This document shows, in pieces, positions 48,909-58,351 of a stretch of 64,000 nt of DNA. Each line of letters begins with the position of its first letter. Within the stretch, counting starts at the first letter, position 1. The DNA comes from Farysia itapuensis (taxonomy: Eukaryota; Basidiomycota; Ustilaginomycetes; Ustilaginales; Ustilaginaceae). The translations under genes and the position numbers were made by a program. The notes under the pieces were generated by a model. That model worked only from the letters and a program-made list of their open reading frames with translations, ran no database searches and had not been told where the DNA came from. Where the stretch lies: positions 124,001 through 188,000 of the forward strand of contig JALBYC010000018.1 of assembly GCA_023212645.1 (NCBI GenBank). Direction: 5' to 3'.

Positions 48909-51194
48909 ATGGACAGGTTCGATGTCATCAACTTTGCCGACCTAACCGGACCAAATGGCGGCGAGTGGGTCCGAATCGGAGGTGGCAGCTTTGGTGTCGT
49001 CTTTCGAGGCGAATATCTCGGAACAGAAGTCGCCATCAAGGAAGTCCTTCCCAACAACACCTACGATGTCGAAAAGTACTTTGAACGCGAGTGCGTCCTC
49101 ATGAAAGAGGCACGTCATCCCAACATTGTTCAGTACATTGGTCTCACAAAGAGCCCAGGTCCCAACGGAAGAATCTACATCATCTCGGAATTTGTCGGCG
49201 GCAACGTACGCTCCTACATTGCAGATCGCAGCAAGCCATTCCCATGGCGTCTCCGCATCAGTTTTGCCATGGACATGGCCCGCGCTCTCGCTTATCTTCA
49301 CGCACGAAACTGCTTGCATCGCGACCTAAAGGGCGAAAACCTCCTGATCACTGCAAATGACCGAATCAAGGTCTGTGATTTCGGCTTTGCCCGCATCGCT
49401 GCACGTAACGAAGAGGAAATGCGTCGTATCAGCTACTGCGGTACCGATGGCTACATGTCCCCCGAGATTTTGCTTGGCGTTGACTTCAGTTTGCCGTCCG
49501 ACGTCTTTTCCCTCGGAGTCATTTTCGCAGAAATTGCCTCGAGACACCTGGTAGATTCCAACACCTTCAAGCGCTCCATTCCGGGCTTCAGTCTCGACGC
49601 GGACGAAGTACGCGATATGGCTTCCGAAGGTTGCCCAGACGCATTCGTCCAACTTGCCCTGGACTGTGTCGAAGAGGATCCACGAGACCGTCCCGACATG
49701 CGTCAAGTCGTCGCCAGACTTCGAGTCATCGAGCGTGAAGTCCTGCTGCGAGAAGAAGCCGAAAACCAGTACGCTATTGGAAGTGTTCGAGGCGCCACTA
49801 TTCAATCCATAATGGGTTCCAAACTCAAGAGAGCTGCACCGCCTCGTCTTCCCAGCTTCAACGGTGCCGTCAAGGTCGGTGGTCACACCTCGTCCGGCTC
49901 TGAAGATAGTGGAGACGAAATCGAGGAAGCTCTGGCTGCTCTGGAAACCATTGGCATCGATCCAGCGAATCCTTCCGCGCACGGCACCCTGAAGAGCACC
50001 AGCACTTTCAAAGTCGCCGGTCACGGTAATCCATGGTGGAGCGAAGAGGCTCCCGATGCCCTTCCCAGCATCAATCGAAGCTGGCTTGCTTCACCCGGAG
50101 CCGCTGCAGAACGTGTTCGACAAGACTGCAACCTTCCAGACAACGCCGAAGCTGATTACAGCACTTCAGTAATCCGATCCTCCAAAATGACACAGCGTCA
50201 TGCACCCTTGGCCATGATGGACGAACGAGCATCCACCCTCACAGTAAGGACATTGCGACAGGAAGCATCGCCTCTCCTCATTCCAGCCAGACGCGGTTCG
50301 GCTGATGCTTCGATGGCACAGTCCTTCATGCCGGCTCGCAGCCCGAGGCCAGAGATTTCCATGACGTTGGCCACAATATCTTCGGCCAACTCGAGCGAAA
50401 TGGAATCTGACTCTATTCAGCATCGATTCACTTTAGTCAAGAACGGCACAAGACGTCCTGCTTCTGTCACTGCAGCTGCTCAGCAAGCTGCAGGGGACAT
50501 TGCACACGCCCATCCAAGCAGCTATACTAGCCTCATGCCACCTGCCGTTATGCTCAGCAACGCTCTTGCCAAGTGTTTCGTCTGCGGCAAGCGAATCGGC
50601 TGGAAACCCTTCATGGACTGCGATGATTGTCCATACAAGACCCATGTGGCATGTGCCGAGTTGGCTCCGCCCACATGTCAGGACATGCCGATCCCCAGTA
50701 GCAGCGGATACCCCTTGTTTGCTCCCCACAACGTATCGCGCAGAAGCTCAAAAGCCACCGATATCAGCGATCTCAGCTTCTCGCGCAGAGGATCCAGGGC
50801 GACTGATATGAGCGAGTACCTCGTTTCACGTAGAGGCTCAAAGGCAACTGATGCCAACGACCCCATCACGTCGCGACGAGGCTCAAAGGCAAACGAGTTG
50901 GTCGAACACGTCATTTCCCGCAGAGGATCGAAGGCGACCGACCTCGGCGAACACGTCATCTCGCGTCGTGGCTCAAAGGCTACCGATTTGGCGGACTATG
51001 CCATAGGCCGCAGAAACTCAAAGGCCAGCGACATTGGTGATCAAAAGACGGTCACGGCAGCCGCCGCTGCTCTCAAAGCCGCATCGCTGCACGACCCTAT
51101 GGACGAGCCACCGTCCCCTCAAACACCCAAGACCAAGGCCAAAATGAGACTCTTTGGAGGCTCAGCAGCCAACAAGACCGCCGTCAAAGCCTAG
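48909..51194 (+). CDS. TKL-like protein kinase with C1 domain and RRxS repeat array
   Basis: 761 residues from the ATG at 48909. The kinase domain starts almost at the N-terminus: glycine loop GGGSFGVVF (about 24), Lys in VAIKE (about 43), catalytic HRDLKGEN (about 136), DFGFAR (about 157), GTDGYMSPE (about 177) and a C-lobe ending RPDMRQVVARLRVIE. Motif style is closest to tyrosine-kinase-like serine/threonine kinases. A Ser-rich linker leads to a C1 zinc domain (about 537-594: CFVCGKRIGWKPFMDCDDC and HVACAELAPPTC). Seven tandem 15-residue repeats follow at about 610-714, each with an RR[GSN]S core that fits a PKA phosphorylation site. The C-terminus is basic. All catalytic residues are present. 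Role is unknown; C1 suggests membrane or lipid-dependent location. Confidence 0.85.
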   Translation: MDRFDVINFADLTGPNGGEWVRIGGGSFGVVFRGEYLGTEVAIKEVLPNNTYDVEKYFERECVLMKEARHPNIVQYIGLTKSPGPNGRIYIISEFVGGNVRSYIADRSKPFPWRLRISFAMDMARALAYLHARNCLHRDLKGENLLITANDRIKVCDFGFARIAARNEEEMRRISYCGTDGYMSPEILLGVDFSLPSDVFSLGVIFAEIASRHLVDSNTFKRSIPGFSLDADEVRDMASEGCPDAFVQLALDCVEEDPRDRPDMRQVVARLRVIEREVLLREEAENQYAIGSVRGATIQSIMGSKLKRAAPPRLPSFNGAVKVGGHTSSGSEDSGDEIEEALAALETIGIDPANPSAHGTLKSTSTFKVAGHGNPWWSEEAPDALPSINRSWLASPGAAAERVRQDCNLPDNAEADYSTSVIRSSKMTQRHAPLAMMDERASTLTVRTLRQEASPLLIPARRGSADASMAQSFMPARSPRPEISMTLATISSANSSEMESDSIQHRFTLVKNGTRRPASVTAAAQQAAGDIAHAHPSSYTSLMPPAVMLSNALAKCFVCGKRIGWKPFMDCDDCPYKTHVACAELAPPTCQDMPIPSSSGYPLFAPHNVSRRSSKATDISDLSFSRRGSRATDMSEYLVSRRGSKATDANDPITSRRGSKANELVEHVISRRGSKATDLGEHVISRRGSKATDLADYAIGRRNSKASDIGDQKTVTAAAAALKAASLHDPMDEPPSPQTPKTKAKMRLFGGSAANKTAVKA
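50736..51050 (+). repeat. Seven in-frame 45-bp coding repeats (RRxS array)
   Basis: Seven consecutive 45-bp units encode variants of SRRGSKATDLGEHVI. The RR-x-S-K/R-A core is nearly invariant, while the second half of each unit varies. Nucleotide identity between units is partial, so the array is old or selected at the protein level. Confidence 0.9.
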
Positions 51195-51485
51195 TCTTGC
51201 CCTCTCCATCGACTCTTGCAGCCTACGACCAGGCCCAGTATTAACATCCCAGCTCTTTTAGAACATTGATCTTGCAACTGCTCATCTCTTGATGATTCTT
51301 AACGACGTGACGACAACCAACGACAATCAAACGAACCTCCATTTGTACTTCTTTAGCTTTTTCTCTCTCTCACACATTCATGCAACTACGTTCTTCTTAA
51401 TTTTGCGCGCGCGTGTTCAATAAATGGTATGTGACGTGAGTGATTGCAGTTGAGGCTTTGTACATGCTATGACGGAAGGGTGAGC

Positions 51486-53240
51486 TTAGCGTGTGCCAGC
51501 ACGTCTCGCTTTGCCGGGTCGTTTGGCGGCGCCCGATTTCTGTTTGGGACGGAAGCCAGCTTTGCCCGAGGTAGTCTTTGGCTTGCTGCCGCGGGCTCCA
51601 CGCGTGGGGCCAACGCTGAAGTCGTTGGTGGACTCGGCCGTGTTGCTCTTGGCATACTTTTTCTTGCCGCCGAAGCCGTACTTGGAGTCTCTGGCTGATC
51701 GTGGCATTCGCGCCTTCTTGTTGGGACCGTCGGCGCCACGCTTGCCCTTGAAGTCCTTGCCAGACGTGTCGGCAAGAGCCTGCTCCAGACGCACATCGAA
51801 CTGATCCTCCCCTGCATCGTCGTCGTCGTTCATGTTGCCATGCTTGCGCTTAAGACCAGAGATCTTTTCGTTCATCTCTTTCTTCTTGCGCAGTCGCTCT
51901 TCGAGTTTTTCCACTTGCACCTTTTTGCCGAACTTCTTGAGTTCCCGCTGCTTCTTTGCCGCTTCGGATGCTTTAATGGCGGCAGTTTCGTCGAGCAGCT
52001 TCTGTCGGATACGCTCCATGTGGTCGTCGGTCTTGACCATCTCGGCGAAAAAGTCACTCGGACGCGTGAAGGGTGTACCGCTCGTTTCGACCAGCTTCTT
52101 GCCTTCAATGGCGGCGTGCAGAGCTTGTTTGTAGAAAGCAAGCTCGCGCTCCAAGTCGTTCTCGGCATCGGGGACCTCGCTAGAAATTGACGTTGGGTAG
52201 GTGACTCGCATCGTCTCGATCCATGGCAGTTTGGGCGAAGCAGAGGGAGAGTCGAGACGGATGTCTTCGTAGATTCGACGCAGTGCCGATTCGTTGTTGA
52301 TCTTGATGCGCTGAACACGCGATGCCTTCGCGGCTTCGGGGATCTCTACGTCGTCCGGAAGGTCTTCATATGCAATGTCTTCTTCGTCTTCGTCAGCAGC
52401 TTCTGGGTCTTCCTCTTCGTCGTCAGAGTCTTCTTCTTGCACTAATCCGCTGCGTGCGATGGACGCTGCAAGCGTGTCCCCGTTGGTGGATGGCTTGACA
52501 CTCGGCAGCTCAATGTCGTCCTCGGCTCCATCCACGTCTCCAAGCTCTGCCTGGTCCTCCTCGTCTTCGAGTTCTTCGTCTTCATCAAGCTCTTCCTCGT
52601 CATCTTCGTCGTCGTCGTCTTCGAGGTCCTCACCCTCTTCATCATCCTCTTCGCCGGCGAGCTCTTCGAGAGCAACCATGTCTGCTTCATCTAGCCCGTC
52701 CTCGCCAAGAGCTGCGAGAAGCCGTTGCATACCCTTATTCGATACATCTTGACCCTCCTCGAGCTCAGAATCTTGATCATCCGCCTCATCTGCTTCCTCT
52801 TCGTCCGAGTACTCGGCAGTGATGGGCTGAGCAGTAGCGAGGGCTGACGTCGGTTTGCGTGTCAGGTTGGCGTGACTGCCTGTAGCTTTGCTAGGCGAGT
52901 CGATTGCGATGGATGCCGCATTTGTCTTCTTTGCAGACGAGGGGCTTTTGGATGCTGCCATCTTGGGACTCGACTTTGACGGGGTCGTCGTCGGCTTTTT
53001 GGGAGACGACACTGAAGCAGGGGAAGAGGTCACTTTCTTTGAAGACGAGGGAGTCGACTTGGCTGTAACAGGTGTCGAGGCTGGGGATTGCTTTTTGGTG
53101 GGTGAAGGAGTCTTTACTTTCGGCGTAGCAGCTTTGGCCTGAGCTCTTGTCAATCGACTGGGAGTCGCCGCAGGGGAAGCGGCGGGTGAAGCCGTCGCTG
53201 TCGCCTTCTTTGGCGTTGATTTGGGTGTTGAGCCTGCCAT
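51486..53240 (-). CDS. EBP2: EBP2-like 60S ribosome biogenesis factor
   Basis: 584 residues, single exon, starting at the ATG at 53240. The N-terminal 150 residues are low-complexity Ser/Thr/Pro/Lys with repeated TPKK- and SPKK-like elements. A very acidic region follows (about 160-340). The EBP2 core is at about 350-500: RIKINNESALRRIYEDIRL, LPWIETMRVTYP, ENDLERELAFYKQALHAA and the RPSDFFAEMVKTDDHM segment. A coiled coil with KLEERLRKKKEMNEKI leads to a basic tail with KYGFGGKKK and Arg/Gly/Lys repeats. Yeast Ebp2 works in the nucleolus in pre-rRNA processing and 60S assembly. The protein is longer than yeast Ebp2 because of the N-terminal extension. Confidence 0.92.
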   Translation of the reverse strand: MAGSTPKSTPKKATATASPAASPAATPSRLTRAQAKAATPKVKTPSPTKKQSPASTPVTAKSTPSSSKKVTSSPASVSSPKKPTTTPSKSSPKMAASKSPSSAKKTNAASIAIDSPSKATGSHANLTRKPTSALATAQPITAEYSDEEEADEADDQDSELEEGQDVSNKGMQRLLAALGEDGLDEADMVALEELAGEEDDEEGEDLEDDDDEDDEEELDEDEELEDEEDQAELGDVDGAEDDIELPSVKPSTNGDTLAASIARSGLVQEEDSDDEEEDPEAADEDEEDIAYEDLPDDVEIPEAAKASRVQRIKINNESALRRIYEDIRLDSPSASPKLPWIETMRVTYPTSISSEVPDAENDLERELAFYKQALHAAIEGKKLVETSGTPFTRPSDFFAEMVKTDDHMERIRQKLLDETAAIKASEAAKKQRELKKFGKKVQVEKLEERLRKKKEMNEKISGLKRKHGNMNDDDDAGEDQFDVRLEQALADTSGKDFKGKRGADGPNKKARMPRSARDSKYGFGGKKKYAKSNTAESTNDFSVGPTRGARGSKPKTTSGKAGFRPKQKSGAAKRPGKARRAGTR

Positions 53241-53769
53241 TGTTGCCGGGAGGAAGGTGTCACTACAGCTAGACAGATGAGCAGTCAAGTCCGTTCGCGC
53301 CAAAAAAAAGAAGAAAGCATCCTGAAATTTCTCAAAAATTGCTTGACCGCTGACATAATCCTGTGTCAGAACTGGATGCAATTTTCGCCGGACCCACCTG
53401 AGAAGATGATTCAGCTGATGCCTGATGGACCCTTAATTTGCGGTGACTTTTCGTCATGACCGTCGCGATCTGACGTCAAAACTCGCAAAACTTTGTTGCT
53501 GGCTATACGACTGCAGGCTGTTTATCTTTCATGCGGCGGCCCAGCAGCTGATCGCAGGCGCAGGTTGTCTGTCATTCTCTCGAATGTCACTGGTACAAAT
53601 GATTTTGGGTTGGTGCGATTCAAGCATCGGCTGTACGTTTGCTATGTAGCTTGATGTCAAGGCGCTCCTTTTGCTCTCGCGGGCCTTGAGTTTGTCAGAG
53701 AGATATATATGTTCCTTCGCTCGTGCAGATACTTCCCCTTCTGCACATCACACACATTCATACAGCAAA
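53241..53769. promoter_or_regulatory. Divergent promoter EBP2 / small hydrophilic protein
   Basis: 529 bp. On the EBP2 side an A/T-rich element GAAATTTCTCAAAAATTG (53324-53341) resembles the yeast ribosome-biogenesis RRPE. On the other side GATATATATG (about 53701-53710) sits some 60-70 bases before the small gene and is a strong TATA-box candidate. No other gene was seen. Confidence 0.55.
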
Positions 53770-54054
53770 ATGGAGAAGACATTCAACGAGAGCGCACCCA
53801 AGCTGAGCGAAGCTGAGCGTCACGCCCAGAACGAGGAGCGCCAGCAGAAAGGCGAGCCCCAAATCGCTGGCGCCGCCGGTCGCGAATCCGTCCCAACAAA
53901 AGATCCCAAAGGTAAGTGCTCATGCTCACAACTCTTCACGCATACCCAGCTTGTATCTGACTCGAGACATTCTGCGTTGCGCTGTATAGAATTCGACCCT
54001 CGAGGCGGCCCGGGTTCGTCGGGCAACAAGCCCATTCAGGACCCCGTCATGTAA
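53770..54054 (+). CDS. Small hydrophilic protein of unknown function
   Basis: Two exons: 53770-53911 and 53990-54054. The 78-bp intron has a GTAAGT donor, a TCTGACT branch site and a TATAG acceptor; splicing gives 68 residues. The protein has no hydrophobic segment. It is rich in Glu, Gln, Lys, Gly, Pro and Ala (KLSEAERHAQNEERQQKG at about 12) and ends DPRGGPGSSGNKPIQDPVM. Composition fits a disordered, hydrophilin-like protein; such proteins are often stress-induced, but that is inference. Correct splice signals, frame preservation and a TATA box support a real gene. I recognise no family. Confidence 0.65.
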   Translation: MEKTFNESAPKLSEAERHAQNEERQQKGEPQIAGAAGRESVPTKDPKGKCSCSQLFTHTQLVSDSRHSALRCIEFDPRGGPGSSGNKPIQDPVM

Positions 54055-54216
54055 ATCACACCCTGAGCTCGAATCATTCATACAAATCAATGGCGTATAG
54101 CCTACACATATTGATGAGCGGTGTCTTGTATCTTTTAGTTGAGAGAACGAATAGTTTGACGGTGACGATTAGATATACAGACCGAGAAAAAGAACAGAGA
54201 TTGGGTACGGAGCAGA

Positions 54217-57147
54217 TCAACGTCGCTCGCGCATTCTCCACCAAACCGCGCCACAGAGAATAAGAAAGAAGCCCAGGACAAAGCCGAGGCTCAGCACCAG
54301 TAGATCGCGATAGTAAGCGCCATCCTTGAAGGCGAATAGACTCCCCGAGAAGACCGAGACGGAAGCGGTGATTGAAACGCCACCGACATTGTCGACGAGC
54401 TGCAAGCCGTCCAGTTCGTGCGACGCCACCGCTTCCAATGCATACTTCATTGGGCATATCCATTGAAGCCAGCGGAAAACGCCAGGCAGTTCGTTGAGGT
54501 TGAGCAAGAATCCTCCGAATCCAATGTTGAACAGCACAAAGATGCCTGCCAGGAGGATAGCGACAGACACGTCCTCGAAAAGTGCCGATAAGATCATGTT
54601 GTACAGTGCCATGGCAATGTGGAAGAGCACAGCTATGAGCATGAACTCGAAAAAGTAGCTCGCCTTGGGCTTGAGTCCGACCATCCAGTACTCGATGACG
54701 GTAAGGATGACAGCGGGCACCAATCGAAGCAGGGCGGCATCGTACAGTACGTAGCTGACCAACCATGCAAACGGCCCGTACAGACCATTGGCCCGTTCTC
54801 GCATCATGAGGGGCCGCGCTTTAGCAAAAGAGGTAGCAGCAGACATGGCAGAGAAGCTGAGCAGGATGAACAGGAAGTACATGGAGCCCACGCGGTTCTG
54901 AAAGCCAGCGATCGTGAGCTGCACCTGGTAGAAGCATCCACCGACAATAAGACCAATCGCCACAGCTCCAACGATATGAGCAAGCGCGCTGGTCGGATCT
55001 CGCTTGGCGGTCAGGAAAAGACGTTTGGACAAGATGTTGAACTGAGTCATGAAGGTGCTAGTCGAGTCGGTGCCGATCGTCTTCGCCCACTGCGGACCAG
55101 CAGGGACAGGGTTAGACGCCATAGAAATGTCACGGAAAGCAGGCACTGGCTTGCTGTGATGGTCTGAGACATCGCAAAATTTCTGCTCGTGCAATGGCGA
55201 GCCTTGACCGTCGACAGACGCGGGCGTAGAGCGTGTGGATGCAATCTTGAGAAGATGGTCTGCCACGTTGTGCCCAAGCGGGCAGGGTTCACCCTGTCTT
55301 TCGCACCATGTAAGGGAATCAGCCGGCGTGCCTTCGTATATTACAAGACCCTGAGACATGAGAAAGACCTTGTGGAAGCTGTAGTAGATCTCAGACGAGG
55401 GCTGATGAACAGTGACCACCACTGTTGTAGAGCCGGTAGAAGAGCCTTTGGCCAGGTCTCTGAAGGCCGTAACGACGCGAGAGGCGGAATACGAGTCCAG
55501 TCCTGAAAGCGGTTCATCGGCGATCAAGATACGCGGGCGTGACACTAAAGCACATCCGATTGAAACACGTCTGCGTTCGCCTCCCGACAAGCCCCGCCGA
55601 CTGGCATCCCCAATGCGTTTGTTGGAAACGCTTTCCAGTCCCAGTTCGTGAATTACGTGCGCGACAATCTCTCGCTTGTCTTGTGCTGAGACATTTTCCG
55701 GTAGCGAAAGATCAGCAGACATGGCCAGCGCTTCCCTGACCGTCGAGAAGGCAGGCAACGCATCGTCTTGGTCAACAAATGCTATGGACCGACGCCCGCT
55801 CTGCCCGCTTCGCGCAGTATCATTATCAGGATCAAGGAGAGAGATGCAACCGGTGGTGTGACCGGATTTGTGTCGTCCGGCAAGTAGCTCGACCAAGCTA
55901 GTTTTACCGGCGCCAGAAGGGCCCAGTACAGCGACCATGTCGCCGGGATTGATGCGACCGTAGCTGTCTCGGATGATGCGCTGCTCGACGCCATGACCGC
56001 TTTGTGATGCTTCGAGATGATGGAAGGACACTGGTTCTTTTGAGCTGATCGAGTCACGCTTCCGTCTGTTGAAAGGTAAAGCGCGTGCTGTGCTGATGGT
56101 ATAGTCTATTTTCTCCCAATGCAAACCAAGCGCCCCTTGGTAAGAGCTAGCTGGACGGCGTCTGGCCCTACGACGGGCGAGAACACCTAAAGCAAACAAG
56201 ATGCAGACACCTACCACAGCTACTCCCAGAATGACCAGCCCGGCAATGAGACCATTGCTGAGACGGCTCGAGCCCGTTTTGGAGTCGGATTCTCCTGAGC
56301 CTGTGGCGTAGAAGGTGTCAAGCTCGTTCTGGGTGACACAAGAACCAAATTGGCAATTGCGCAGAGGCAGACCAGCCTCGCCGAGGAAATTATTCAGCAG
56401 CTCGCCCTTGAAGGCGCACGCGGATGTTGCCGAAGCGTTGTGCGGGTCAACATAATCGCATGGCATTGATAGCGTGCCATTCAGCTTGTTGATGACTGGC
56501 GATAGATCCAGGCTTCCGGCACCACACATGGCCGTGCCAGGTATACAGTAGCACTGCAAGGAGGTGCACGTCCACAGGGAACCACCCAGGGTAGGATCGC
56601 TGCTCGGGTTCTGCATGACGGTCGAGTTTGAGGCCGAGCATCCTGCAGCCTGGCAGTAGAATTGCTCAACGCCGTTGAGCCATACTTGAGATAGCGCAGT
56701 GTTCTTTTGCGCTGACCATGAAGCTTGGCCAGTGGTCGCGAAATCATCCACCTCGCCTGTTTTAGACAAGGTCATCCGCATCTCGCCCGGGTAAACGCCG
56801 TTGACAGTGAGCTGCTCAACATCGCAATCGACATAAGTCGTTCGGACAGCGGAAGGCTGTTTGTGGCACACCAGAGTCTCATTGGCAGCAAAGGGAGAGT
56901 TGGTGGTTGGAAAGCCCAGTGAAGTCTTGCGATTCTGGCAGGAGTTGGCGGTCTGACAGATGTTGCAATTGAGGCCGCCGAAGCCTTGGTCACAAGAAGC
57001 GCAAGCCGAGTCCGACGTAGGTTTGACAGCTCGCGACGCGGGAGAAACAAAAGTCGAGTTGCAGGTGGCCGTGTTACAGGCTGTTCCATTAGACGTGGTC
57101 AGGCCTGGAGGACATACCTCGTAGGCCGAAAGAGCGCTGACGGACAT
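54217..57147 (-). CDS. ADP1: ADP1-like ABCG half-transporter with large N-terminal ectodomain
   Basis: 976 residues if started at the ATG at 57147; the frame is open further upstream to about 57390 but without an ATG. Cys-rich extracytosolic region (about 10-310) with EGF-like spacing (CASCDQGFGGLNCNIC) and Asn-linked sites. A transmembrane helix follows (LIAGLVILGVAVVGVCILFA). The nucleotide-binding domain has Walker A GPSGAGKTSL, signature LSGGERRRVSIG and Walker B ILIADEPLSGLDS. It is followed by six C-terminal membrane helices of the ABC2 type. Order matches yeast Adp1 and relatives, which are usually in endomembranes. The ectodomain needs a signal peptide, yet none is seen from this start. 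The first exon is therefore probably missing from this model. Substrate is unknown. Confidence 0.82.
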   Translation of the reverse strand: MSVSALSAYEVCPPGLTTSNGTACNTATCNSTFVSPASRAVKPTSDSACASCDQGFGGLNCNICQTANSCQNRKTSLGFPTTNSPFAANETLVCHKQPSAVRTTYVDCDVEQLTVNGVYPGEMRMTLSKTGEVDDFATTGQASWSAQKNTALSQVWLNGVEQFYCQAAGCSASNSTVMQNPSSDPTLGGSLWTCTSLQCYCIPGTAMCGAGSLDLSPVINKLNGTLSMPCDYVDPHNASATSACAFKGELLNNFLGEAGLPLRNCQFGSCVTQNELDTFYATGSGESDSKTGSSRLSNGLIAGLVILGVAVVGVCILFALGVLARRRARRRPASSYQGALGLHWEKIDYTISTARALPFNRRKRDSISSKEPVSFHHLEASQSGHGVEQRIIRDSYGRINPGDMVAVLGPSGAGKTSLVELLAGRHKSGHTTGCISLLDPDNDTARSGQSGRRSIAFVDQDDALPAFSTVREALAMSADLSLPENVSAQDKREIVAHVIHELGLESVSNKRIGDASRRGLSGGERRRVSIGCALVSRPRILIADEPLSGLDSYSASRVVTAFRDLAKGSSTGSTTVVVTVHQPSSEIYYSFHKVFLMSQGLVIYEGTPADSLTWCERQGEPCPLGHNVADHLLKIASTRSTPASVDGQGSPLHEQKFCDVSDHHSKPVPAFRDISMASNPVPAGPQWAKTIGTDSTSTFMTQFNILSKRLFLTAKRDPTSALAHIVGAVAIGLIVGGCFYQVQLTIAGFQNRVGSMYFLFILLSFSAMSAATSFAKARPLMMRERANGLYGPFAWLVSYVLYDAALLRLVPAVILTVIEYWMVGLKPKASYFFEFMLIAVLFHIAMALYNMILSALFEDVSVAILLAGIFVLFNIGFGGFLLNLNELPGVFRWLQWICPMKYALEAVASHELDGLQLVDNVGGVSITASVSVFSGSLFAFKDGAYYRDLLVLSLGFVLGFFLILCGAVWWRMRERR

Positions 57148-57822
57148 CTCGGCACAGCGCGAAGGTGACTGTGCAGGACGACGTTCTAGAGTGAAACTTG
57201 CTTCATAAGGGAGCTTCCGCAAGTGGTGGCGGGCTTCCTTGTGCGAGGGGTGGGGACAAAGAGGAAGTTGGGCGAGGGAATGCTGAAGCTTGGAACCAAG
57301 CTTGCGGAACCGAACGAAACTCGGAGCGGGGACCGCTTCTGTGGCAGTCGCAGTCACAGTTGCGGCAAGGGTCTGGTTCTTGTGGCGGAGTATGGAATCT
57401 CAGGCTGCCGCGGGGAGCGACGCGAGCGACACCATCACCACAAAAAAATAGGTTTCAGTAAGGCGACCCGCGACATAAATTCTGAACGATATTCTCGTAA
57501 CCTTCATGATGTCTCTTCTTGACTAGACACATCTCTGCGAAAGTCCTACTGTGACAGCAATAACAGCCCGCACACACGGCCGCCTCGCGGCCTAGCTCGA
57601 GGTTAACACAACGCTCGACGTTCACGCGTTAGCGTTCTAGCGTTCGACGTTCATGCGTTTGTGCGTTCACGATTTATGATCTGTGATCTAACATGACCGC
57701 CAGCTTGAAGCGATCTGCGCTTAGCACACTCAGTGCATCTTATGCGCCTAATCGCTGAAGTTTCGTGGTATAGTCGTAGTATTGATACGAAGACGAGCTC
57801 TAGACGATGAAGCTGATCCGGT
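57148..57822. other. 5' region of the ABCG gene and RPA12 3' flank, with direct repeats
   Basis: 675 bp between two minus-strand genes. It contains the open but ATG-less upstream extension of the transporter frame, with a TGA in that frame near 57396-57398. A near-perfect 16-bp direct repeat is present: TCGACGTTCACGCGTT at 57615-57630 and TCGACGTTCATGCGTT at 57644-57659. It is surrounded by further GCGTT(C/A) units. Confidence 0.6.
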
Positions 57823-58351
57823 CTAGTTATTTTGACTGAATTTGTATCCACATTTGGGGCAGTCGTAGAAGACAGTGGTACCTTCGTCGGCGGAACGAAG
57901 CTGCAGGGTGTGGAAGTTCATCTCGTCGTTGCCGCACCCAGGACATTTCTCCTTGATGGTGGCTTCTTGTGGTTTTTGGTGGTCTCCAAAGGCAGCAGCG
58001 GTGTTGACAAGCTGGCGTTTCTGTCTCAACGCGGATGGAAACGCGGAAGGATGTGATTTCGTCACTATGGAAAGATTGTCATACACTGAAATTGGGAGCG
58101 AAATGAGTCAGTGCTTAGCGAAACAAGATCCAAATGTGGTCACTCACCTCTGGCGTTCTGTACAGCGCCGCATGGAGCGCATTTGATGACGTCCTCATCC
58201 CCGGGAACATCAAGGAGTGAGCCACAATTTGGGCAAAACAGCAACGAGCCGATCTTATCTGTGATGAGGAGAGCAGCGTAAAGAGTGTTAGCAGGGATCT
58301 TCAGTATCGCGATGCGCCAACCCTCTCACCTGGAAGCACAGAGGCTGACAT
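57823..58351 (-). CDS. RPA12: RNA polymerase I subunit RPA12
   Basis: Three exons: 58330-58351, 58148-58258 and 57823-58085. They give 131 residues, close to the family length. An N-terminal zinc ribbon (FCPNCGSLLD and CAPCG) is built by exon 2. The C-terminal TFIIS-like ribbon (KCPGCGNDEM and FYDCPKCGYKFSQNN) is in exon 3 and carries the acidic RSADEG loop used for transcript cleavage. The subunit supports cleavage, proofreading and termination by Pol I in the nucleolus. Introns have GTGAG donors and CAG acceptors. The gene is divergent from midasin, with 253 bp between start codons. Confidence 0.95.

Noticed and set aside
50736..51050. CRISPR-like regular 45-bp repeats
   Set aside because: The units are contiguous, in frame and within a eukaryotic kinase gene; there are no spacers.
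52375..52752. Poly-Ser open frame opposite the acidic region of EBP2
   Set aside because: Same shadow effect of a Glu/Asp-rich coding stretch.
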